Assembly: GCF_035222485.1 (NCBI RefSeq) | Contig: NC_085924.1 | Coordinates: 1,426,001 to 1,490,000, forward strand | Source of the DNA: Podospora pseudoanserina | Lineage: Eukaryota; Ascomycota; Sordariomycetes; Sordariales; Podosporaceae | Length of the DNA: 64,000 nucleotides | Reading direction: 5' to 3' | Shown here: positions 1 to 8,667 of the stretch, piece after piece | Position numbering within the stretch: the stretch's first letter is position 1 | How the letters are laid out: each line of letters starts with the position of its first letter | Program-made: the position numbers and the translations under genes | The notes under the pieces: model-generated | What the model was told of the DNA's origin: nothing | Database searches by the model: none | What the model saw: the letters and a program-made list of their open reading frames with translations, nothing else

Positions 1-2047
1 GTTGCTGCTCCAGGGCCTGGGTGTGCTTCTTCGTAGGTGCGAAGGTCAGGCCGGGTGTCCTGAAACTCCAGCGGCCCTTGGTCATCTGGCAAGTTGCTCA
101 ATACCCGGGTGTTAAACTCCTCGAATGATCTGACTGCAGCGACAAAACGTCCGGTTTCACGGTGAACCGGTTCATTGGAGTGGTCTGGATAAAAGCTCTT
201 GCTATACACCGATCCGAGAACAGGAGGTAGGGATTCCGACGGAACGGCCGGGTTAGAATCCAAGCCCTCATCATCAGATTGGGCATTTGTGCGAACGTCC
301 GAAGGGATATCCTCAAACTGTAGTGGCCCTTCATCGTCCGGAGTGTCACCGAACAGCCGATTATCAGAACCCTCCTCCGTCGAACCATTCTGTCCACTAG
401 CCGCTTGATCTGAGTCAACGGAGATATTATCATCATCGATGTATCTTATTGATATGAAAGCCAACGACTTCAGGTGTTGGGCAACGTGTTTGACCATCTT
501 TGCGTAGTCCACAAAACTCGGCCTGTTATCACCCGGTGACTTCGGCGAGTCATGCTGTTGTGTGTCGTTTCCGCCAAACGAATATTCGACATCCTCGTTT
601 TCTGCTGCTTGCTTTCCCTTGGACGGGGCCTGTGTGATTCTAGATTGCAACTCATAGACCGCAAGAACATCCTGATTGCAAAGCGGGCAGATATTGGCGT
701 TCCGGGTAACACGCAAGATATTGCGTGTTACCTTTCTCACGACCCTGGACTCGGTCATGGCGCTGTGTCTTGTTTTGATGTGCTCTCTCAGTTTGTCCCC
801 GGTGGGAAACTCGGCATACTCGCCGGGTTCAACATCACAATACCACACCGTGTTGTGAATCTTTTGTGCCCATTCCTTTGAATGGGCCTCCTCCATATGC
901 TCACGCCACTCGGAGAGCTTGGAGAAGTATCTTAAATTGTCGATGCACTCCTCGGAAATGCAGACGTAAGGTTCGAGATCATGTTGAAAATGAGCCCTAG
1001 CTGTTAGGTTAACTCTGTCTACCTGTCTACCCCAAAATGGAATGACAAAACTTACCTCCACCATCCGTGTTTTTCCAAGTCGGAAGTTTTTAATTCGCAC
1101 GCGCACCACTGGCATTTACAGAAGCCGAGACCGTCCTCTATTTTTGGCCGTGGGGGATACGAGTAGCCTTGGCCAAACAAGCTAACTGTGGCATTGTCCA
1201 AGACTGAAGCAGGCTTTGAAATCTCCTTCTGAAATCTGGATTGATCTAGTACCGACGGGCTGGTTTGAGATGTGGCATATATTGGCTGGTAAAGTGGGGA
1301 GCTGCCTAAGCGATGGTGCGCTTGGGACGCAGGCACCGGAATTCGCACTCGAATATCTGCTTGGGACGGGTTGGGTTCTGAATTAGGACCGACAGATGGG
1401 AGATATTGGCGAGGGGTAGCGAGCTTTTGGTGATGTCTCCTAACATACAGAAGTTTGAGTCGTCGAAATGTTATGGATGAAGCTAGCTGTTCTGCAAGAG
1501 ATTCTGATACTCCATCCAATCTTCCCTTGACAAAGAGCAAGGCGATCCTTTCGAATTCAGATATCTCTTCTGGGTCCACTTTGAGAGCGTATGCTTTGAC
1601 TCTAGATGCCCAGCTTCCCATGGATGATTGGCGAATGATGGAGGCTAGACGCTGAAGCCTCTCGATGGCTTCGTGGATGGCGTCGAGTGCAGCGGCGGCG
1701 ACCGGCTCTGGAAGAGCTTGATTCGAATGATTCGAGATTAACGATGAATTGAACCGGGCTAGGTTGGATTGCAACAGTTGGAGGAGTCGAAGAACTAGAT
1801 TGTGGACTTGTGGATGGTCTCTAAGTCGAGCATCTAGCGACGCCTCAGGTTGAGCAAAAACCCCAACGAAGGCAGTCCAAAGCTGAAAACGCTGGTGGTA
1901 CTCCCGAATTATGTGGTAGTTCTTCGCCTCCACGGGCTCATTATCGACTGTTTCGTCCGTTAGGAGCCTCCAGAAAAGACTTTCACAATCTCGAGCTCGC
2001 TCATAGATTTGGTTATCATTGACCAGGATGGCGGTTGAAGTTGACAT
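1..2047 (-). CDS. acuF-like C2H2 zinc-finger protein, partial (C-terminus outside window)
   Basis: Exon 1 is 1056-2047 and exon 2 runs from 996 past base 1. The 59-bp intron (997-1055) has donor GTAAG, a CTAAC branch site and acceptor CTAG, and the frame is kept across it. The N-terminal half is helical, with the ARDCESLFWRLL and LWTAFVGVFA signatures of a widespread fungal family usually annotated as oxidoreductase acuF-like C2H2 zinc-finger proteins. A Cys pair (CKCQWC) ends exon 1. Exon 2 adds YVCISEEC, an EWREHMEEAH segment and ICPLCNQ, which read as degenerate C2H2 fingers, then an acidic tail repeating DDEGPLQFED-type segments. I chose the ATG at 2047 (MSTSTAIL); an in-frame ATG at 2140 would add 31 residues. 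Family members often stand beside fungal NLR or cell-death genes, but the molecular role is unknown. The gene is divergent from the subtilisin gene. Confidence 0.8.
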
Positions 2048-2449
2048 CTTGAAAGTAGGTGTCGAGATGTTCACGGAGAGGAACTGGTGTTGTTCGTGGC
2101 ATGTGGTCGTTGCGCAGATGGTTTTTTTGATTGGGTGCATGTTATACCGGTCAATCTGTCTTCTGAAATGACAAAGAATGCCTGGGAAAGATGACTTAAA
2201 TGAAGACTGCCTTAACCTTAATCGGGCCGAACGAATAGTAGTCGTAGCACACTGATAACCTGCCTGGAAGTTGTCAGCGACACGCGCCTGACACCCAACC
2301 CCGCATCACACACCCCCGCTTTTGAATACATGCATGTCAGGAAACAGACCAGTCATTTCATGGCTACTTGGGTGTTTCATCTAGCATATAGGCACCTCTA
2401 CACGGTAACTTCGAGCTCACCGTCACGAGGTTGAAAAGGCCGCAACTCT
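2048..2449. promoter_or_regulatory. shared divergent promoter region
   Basis: This 402-bp non-coding gap lies between the start codons of the minus-strand C2H2 gene and the plus-strand subtilisin gene, so it must carry both promoters. I see no open frame and no strong TATA box. The two genes could be co-regulated; that is inference from position only. Confidence 0.4.
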
Positions 2450-5400
2450 ATGATGGACAGACAATACCTCAACACCACCTCCGAAGAACGGCAGAGATTT
2501 GACAGCAGCGTTCAAGAGAGACGGATTCTTGACGTCGTTCAGCCTCTCTTTGCAACTAATCTTCCTTGGAAGTTGGAGGCAGATAGCGACCACGGCAATG
2601 GCCTTGCGGAGCAGATCAACGCCCAGACAGCAAAGGAGATGTTTTTACACGAACTCGTCACTGCGGGCCTTTATTTGAGAGAGCTAAAAAGTGCTCTGTC
2701 GGTTCGGTCTTTCCGACTATGCCTAGAAACATCATCCGATCTCCTCGCCTTCTTAGAGACACTGGTATGTAACGATATCCTGGGCCAACCGCGGCCTGGC
2801 GACACTTCCGGCGCGGATAATACACCTGGTATCCACAAAGACAAGCCTCCTGAGAATGAGCCTGTGCAAGTGGCTGGCGTTCCACTTGTACTCGACTTGG
2901 TTGCCAAATGGCTGTTTCAAATACCTGAGCCGAAGCCTATTGCACTTGGACGGACCGAACAACCCACTGTGCGCCCTCATGATGACATCGGGGCGCTCCA
3001 AGATCTTTGCGATGTCAAAAAATATCCAAAACTCGAAATGCTTGGAAGAATTCTCCAGGAGTCAGGCGACAGGGCTTGCCACAAGCTTATCAATTTCCAC
3101 CAGAGGATGGCCAACTTCCAGGAGGGGGTACGCAAGGCTTGGCATCTCAACAAATGTCTCGCAAACCTCAGGAAGACTGCACCAACTAAGCGTTTTCGAC
3201 CACCTGCTGCACAACGGATTCCCCGAACAAAGTGGGAGAACACGACGCCGCGCGACCTCTCCAGTCGCCTTTTCGAGAAGCTATACAGTAGCGTTTGTCA
3301 GAATCAGGATCACCAGGTCAAGCTTCAGTTGAATGGATTTGACATGGATGGTTTCTTGGCGCCGCCAATACATTTCAACTTGTTCCTCCCTTCCTGCCCT
3401 ACCAACGACCTTTGGCAAAAATGTCAGTGTAGGGCCATTGTGCCAAGGTAGGTATTTACCATTGCCAATGTCAGGCTGCCCTTATGTGTTGCATGCACTA
3501 ATACCTTTTACAAAACAGGAAGGTCAACAGCTTACCCGAAGACGTGGAAATGATTGTCGATCTCTGCGAAGACATTCGGGCCCTTAATGAGAACCACCAC
3601 CTGCCAACAGTTTTGGCCGTCCATTTTGAGGTTGTTGAGCCCGGTCATCGATACTACCTTTGGCACGACCCCAAGTATCAGCTTGATACGCCGCAGCACT
3701 TTCAAGATGCCAAGCCAACAATATCTCTGGACTACCTGATTTGCAGCGGCTTCCTTACCGACATACCAGAAGGAGGCGTCTTCGGGATGAACGACAAGGC
3801 TGTTCTAGCATTGTCTCTTTCTAGGTGCTTTCTCCATCTGTGGGGTACCAATTGGCTCAAAGACCCTTGGACGGCGGGCAATATACATTTCCTTGCACAG
3901 TCCGATGAGATCTGGAATCCTCACCATCCCTTCATTCACTGCTCCCTCGACAATTCCTCGCCCACATCTTCAACTGAGGCTACGATTTCGCTTTTTTCCT
4001 TCGCAAAGCTCCTCCTCGAGATTGAAACTGGCACACGCATTGACGTTGACCCCTCCTCAGTAACCCAGGATGAGTTCGAGGACACAATTGTCAGCATTCT
4101 TGATTCTAGAGGCGATAGATTTGGAAGAAGAGAGTACAACGCCGCGGTAGATGGATGTTTTCATATCTTCGCATTAGTTAACAAACAGAGCAACGAAGCA
4201 GGCGGTGTGGTGGACGAACTGGATATGATGAGAAAGGCCATTTACGACGCGATTGTCGAGCCACTTGAGCAAAATTTCAATCTCATTCCAAACCCGAGCA
4301 AAGCGCTTTACGTGAAGAAGCTTCATTTGGAGCGAAAGAGAGGGACGTATGGAGTGGCGACGTTCCAGCCGGAATATCACCAACCCACAAGGAAACGTGG
4401 TTCAACAGACTCGACGATGTTCTTTGATGGTGAGATCGTACGCACGGTCGATGAGTATGTACCTCTTTACTATCTCCTTGCTAACCCCCCGTTCCCTACC
4501 GAACCTGTACGCTTGGACTATCTCGATGGCATGCCTTTCAATATCACAAGGCTATTCCCGCTGTCCTCACAATTACAATATAAGCTAAACCTTTGAATGC
4601 AGGCGGGTTGACCGAGCCGCGAAATTCTTCGATTCCATGGACCGATTCCATGCCCAGTTCATACAACCGAGGATCACAAAGAGCAATGGACTACGGCCTG
4701 TTAAGATTGCGATATTAGACACCGGGATTGAAGTTGATAATAGCAGCCTTCAAGGTGTGTTGGATAACATCAAGGATTCGAGAAAAGCTTCTGGCTTTCG
4801 GGATTGGAGAAGAGGTTCAATCCGCGCAGTTCAATCATTCGTCACGTCTCCAGGAGACGAAAGGGATGTAGTAGGCCACGGCACACATGTAGCGTGGCTT
4901 GCTCTCAAGACAGCCCTCAACGTTGAAGTATACATCGCGAAGGTCTCCGCCGGCAAACAGTTCGATGACAACACAGCCGTGGCGAAAGCAATCCATTGGG
5001 CCATGGATCAAGAGGTGGACATCATGGTCATGTCATTTGGCTCTGCATATATAGATAAGGGGGTGAGCGACGCCATTGACCGTGCTGTAACCACTCGACC
5101 GCACCCAACACTTGTCTTTGCGGCGGCGTCAAACTCGGGGCTCAACAGCCGGCCAACTTTTCCTGCCACCCACGACAAGGTTATTGGTGTATATTCCTTG
5201 GATGGATACGGAAACGACAACGGGGGCTTGAACCCGTCTCGACAACCAGGAGGCACTTATTTTGGCACATTAGGTGTCGGAATAGAGATGCTGTGGAACA
5301 ACAAAAAGGAGGCCCGATCCGGAAGCTCATATGCTGCGCCAATCGCCGCTGGTATCGCCGCGAATTGTCTGGTTTGGCTGGAACACATGCTTAAGAAGGG

Positions 5401-5596
5401 GTACTTCAGCCAGGACCAGTACATGTGGCTAAGGACGATTGAGGGGATGCGTTATATGCTCAGGAAGCAGGCTATGGGCTCTAACGGCGATAGAGTGGGG
5501 ATACTATCATTGGCCCCATGGGTACTTTGGAGGCGTGATCTTACTGATGTAGAGGTGTGTACCATTTTGAAGGAAGGCATGCCGCTTTTTCGATAG
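2450..5596 (+). CDS. DUF7580-like / subtilisin (peptidase S8) fusion protein, HET-Q2-type protease candidate
   Basis: Predicted exons are 2450-3447, 3519-4454 and 4603-5596, giving 975 residues. The introns are 71 bp (GTAGGT..CAG) and 148 bp (GTATGT..GCAG), and both joins keep the frame. The first ~600 residues are helical and match the fungal DUF7580 type (LALSLSRCFLHLWG, then a tryptophan-rich stretch). The last ~300 form a subtilase domain: Asp in ILDTG (~684), His in GHGTHVA (~737), oxyanion Asn in AAASNSG (~822) and Ser in GSSYAAP (~887). The serine motif differs from the usual GTSMA.P but the triad is complete. There is no signal peptide, so the protein should be cytosolic. It ends 270 bp from the convergent gasdermin-like gene. 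Known fungal gasdermins are activated by clustered S8 or caspase-like proteases, so cleavage of that neighbour is the likely role (inference). Confidence 0.85.
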
Positions 5597-5865
5597 CCTC
5601 ATGGGACTTTTAGAATCGTTGAAACACAAGGTAATGAAGGGGAGCGGGGTTTCTCCGTTGTTACGGTAAGGTATTTAAGCTGCGCTTAATTGATCAAAGT
5701 CTGAGGCGGGTTAATGGAAAATTGCTTCATTGTGGAACAAGTCAGATGAAGAACTGGAACATGTTGAAGCGAAGAGTTCATTGCGCAGGGATACCGCAGA
5801 AAGACACGAGAACCTACAAACAATATTGTATCTAAGTGTCGATGTATCGGGCAGAACCTTACCTA

Positions 5866-6678
5866 TCAGTCCTCAAACTCCCTAGCAACCGCCCATTGAA
5901 CCCCATCCGAATCCTCAAGAACCTCAACCTCATCTTCCTCACCCACAAAATCATCCACCGACTCCACCTTCCACTCTTGCACATCCTCCCTCTCATCACC
6001 CAACATACTCGTCCCCTTCAAACTCAACTCATGTTGCACCCTCCCCCTCGCAAACTTAATCCTCCTCACCTGAAACGCCAGAACAAACTCGCTCGCTGTA
6101 TCAAAAGCGACACCCTGGAGTCTATTCCTCCCAATTTGCAGCAACGGCTTCACCTCCGCCACTCCCTCGAGCCCCGACACCCCCACTCGTGCATCTACCT
6201 CCCGTGTCCTCTCCAACGACACCGATGCCCCCCTGGCAATCTTGACACCAGTAACGATATACACCGGCGCGCGGTATCTTCTCTCCGTCAAATACCCCTT
6301 TACATCATCCTGCTCCGACACCCGCTGTATATACTCCTCCGTCGCGACAAACTCCCCTGTTTCGAGCTCTGGGACTTGTATCACGTCGTTGGAGCCGCGC
6401 TCGAGGAATAAACCGAGGTCGGCGCCCATCGGAAGGTTGAGGCCGGCGAGGAGGGTGGTCCAAAGGCCGAAGCGGCCGGTGAGGAGGTCTTTCCGCGTGG
6501 AGGAGAAGGAAGTTACTGTTGTTGGGGGTAGCAGGTCGTCGGGGTTGATGGGGAGTCGCGATTTTCGGTTTAGGGGTATCAAGTCCGGGCTGAGGGGGTC
6601 GGGGAGGATGTCGCCGAGGCGGAGGGAGGAGGGGGAGGTGGTGAAGTTGGGGGCTAAGATGTAGGTTTTTTTTGCCAT
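5866..6678 (-). CDS. fungal gasdermin-like pore-forming protein (HET-Q1/RCD-1 type)
   Basis: Single exon, 270 residues. The start is the ATG at 6678 (MAKKTYILAPNF). Features I associate with fungal gasdermin-like proteins are the short N-terminal LRLGDILPDPLSP segment, the ETGEF..TEEYIQRV block, and the central VYIVTGVKIARGA strand/turn, followed by alternating beta-type segments. The length suits the family (about 250-280 residues). The last ~26 residues are strongly acidic and follow Phe244; in P. anserina HET-Q1 removal of a C-terminal fragment near a Phe releases the pore-forming part. The gene is convergent with a subtilisin gene, the context reported for many fungal gasdermins. It probably acts at the plasma membrane in regulated cell death. 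The assignment rests on motif memory and synteny, without an alignment, so a structural search should confirm it. Confidence 0.75.
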   Translation of the reverse strand: MAKKTYILAPNFTTSPSSLRLGDILPDPLSPDLIPLNRKSRLPINPDDLLPPTTVTSFSSTRKDLLTGRFGLWTTLLAGLNLPMGADLGLFLERGSNDVIQVPELETGEFVATEEYIQRVSEQDDVKGYLTERRYRAPVYIVTGVKIARGASVSLERTREVDARVGVSGLEGVAEVKPLLQIGRNRLQGVAFDTASEFVLAFQVRRIKFARGRVQHELSLKGTSMLGDEREDVQEWKVESVDDFVGEEDEVEVLEDSDGVQWAVAREFED

Positions 6679-7527
6679 TGGTGCGGTGGGAATGGTAACG
6701 GTGAGGGAAAGTTAGTTGGAATGGAGGTGATAAGGGGGGGGGGGGCGCGGTAGAGCGTTTGTTGTGAGGAATCTTGACGGTGAAATCGTTTGGTGCGGGG
6801 TGTTTTCTCGTCAGCTTTGGGGCTTACACCAATGGCGCTGTATGCCGAGCCCGGCTGAGCTTCAGGTCCAGCTTCGCGACAAGTCATGGTCGGGGATGGA
6901 TGAATGGCCAGTAATTGACGGCTAGCCATTCTTGACCTGAACGATGTAGGTACTCATCATCCCCTCAGCTGAGTTCCGAGGCAAACCAGACCAGGCGATC
7001 ATATTTGCGTGCTTATTTAATAATACATGGGAGAGCTAGTCTTGGCTCCTAAAGGCTAAGGCAGCGGACAGCTGTTACACCGAGCTTGCTGTAATACTGC
7101 TTATTCTCGATATTAGCCTCGGACTTATGGTTTCAAGTTTGTTACCTCCTGTGTTACTGTCGTTAGATACTCGCCATGCTTGGATAATTGCGCTTATGAT
7201 CAAGATGAGCGACCATCTCTCCGAGATCATCATGGTGATCGCTGTTTTGGCAGAGAGATACCATTTACGGCGACACCGTGTGGCTTGCAGTCTTACACCA
7301 AGAGGTAGAGAAGATTTCGAAGCCATCAAAAATAGCAAAAGATCAGAAATATAGAGAGAATGGAGATCACGATGCTGTCAATGCAAAGTATAAAGGCTTA
7401 TGGTTCTCCATCCCGTCCTTTCGTCTCTCATCATCACCATCTTCCTCACCACCAGCTCATTCACCAACCCAGCTTTGACAACCACTTCTCAAGACACCCC
7501 AAGAAAACCGCCTCAACCAATCTCAAA
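6679..7527. other. 849-bp intergenic region with promoters of the gasdermin and secreted-peptide genes
   Basis: No convincing gene. A G12 run lies at 6734-6745, 56 bp upstream of the gasdermin ATG. A TATAAAG box at 7389-7395 sits 133 bp before the secreted-peptide ATG and is followed by a CT/CA-rich leader, as is common before highly expressed fungal genes. Short ORFs on both strands here have no recognisable content. Confidence 0.5.
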
Positions 7528-8212
7528 ATGAAGTTCTTCACCACCCTCCTCTCCATGGTAACCCTCACCTCCGCCGCCGCAGTAAACTACGACTTTTACG
7601 CCCCTGTCAACGCCCTCGCCAAACGTGAAGCCGCCGCAGCCCTCAGCTTCGACCCTGCCCACGACCCCCTCTCCGCCCGCGGTGACGAAGACGTCAACAT
7701 CATCACCGCTTCTCTCGACGACGGAGCCGAAAAGGTTGAAATCATCGTCGACGGTGTTTCCCAGGGGTATCTGATCGTCAGCCCTGGTGGCGATGGTAAC
7801 CCCACCCCCTTTTTACCCCCTTAAACTTCCAAATGAAACTAACCCATCCCTCCCACAGTCCAAGGCTTCGACGGCAACGGCACCTTGGTCGACCTCGACG
7901 CCGTCCTCGCCGCTCGTGACGTCGAGCACGTTGACAAGCGCGCTCTTGGCTGGCTCCAGGTTCTGGCTAGACTTGCTCCCATCATCACAAAGTTTGGCCA
8001 ACGGGTTGTCAACTGGTTGAGGTGTGTTGGTGCTTGGAGTTTGATTTTGGATTGTGCTCCCAAGGTACGAACCCCCGGTGGTGTACGTTGAGATGTGATT
8101 GCTGACAGTTTGGATTTTTACCTAGCTCATCAACTGCGCTACTTATGGCAAGGCACCTTGGGAGTGCATTGCTGGGATTAACTGCATTGGAAAGGCTGCT
8201 AGGAACTGCTAA
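7528..8212 (+). CDS. secreted six-cysteine, Kex2-processed cationic peptide precursor
   Basis: Predicted exons are 7528-7795, 7859-8064 and 8126-8212 (186 residues). The introns are 63 and 61 bp, end in CACAG and CCTAG, and keep the frame. Residues 1-18 form a signal peptide (MKFFTTLLSMVTLTSAAA). Dibasic KR sites follow at 32-33 and 116-117. Cleavage at the second would release a 69-residue peptide (118-186) with an amphipathic start (LGWLQVLARLAPIITKFG), roughly +6 net charge and six Cys at 145, 155, 162, 172, 178 and 186 (spacing X9-X6-X9-X5-X7). I do not recognise the family. The layout resembles fungal antimicrobial, killer-like or effector peptides, but function is not shown. A TATA box and CA-rich leader suggest strong expression. 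Confidence 0.75.
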
Positions 8213-8667
8213 ACAGACTGTCGAGGTTGCTCTGGAGGGAGACTGAGACTTGTGGGCGAGGTGTCATGAGGTGGTTGCTTGGATGGTTGGACTGCGTGGT
8301 TTTGTTAGTTGTCTTTGGCTTCGCTGTGTGTTTATGATATTCTTCAGGCCGGTGGTGCGGTGTCATGGTCTAAGAAATGTCAGCTGAGTGAGTTGAAAAC
8401 AGCTTATCGTTGTGATGCCATACCGGTCCTTCATCTTGTGAGATGGGCTGCCCAATCAGAGCTTTTCCCCTCTTGTGACTGAGACCTTTTCATTGGGGAA
8501 GAGCACAGCCACACCTCGATCGTGAGCGTTAGCCCCGTATTCAGGGGCCAGTAAGCAGGGGTAATGTTTCCCCGCTGGAACACAGATATTCTTTGAAGAA
8601 GACTTATCGCTTTGAAAGCTTTCCACATCCTCAAAGCAAACAAAGCAAGATCACTTCAGAAGACATC
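8213..8667. other. intergenic region before the HET gene
   Basis: Contains the 3' end of the secreted-peptide transcript and the HET gene promoter and leader. The frame of the HET gene is open from 8593 but begins there with TTG, so bases 8593-8667 are treated as untranslated leader. No other feature seen. Confidence 0.4.
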
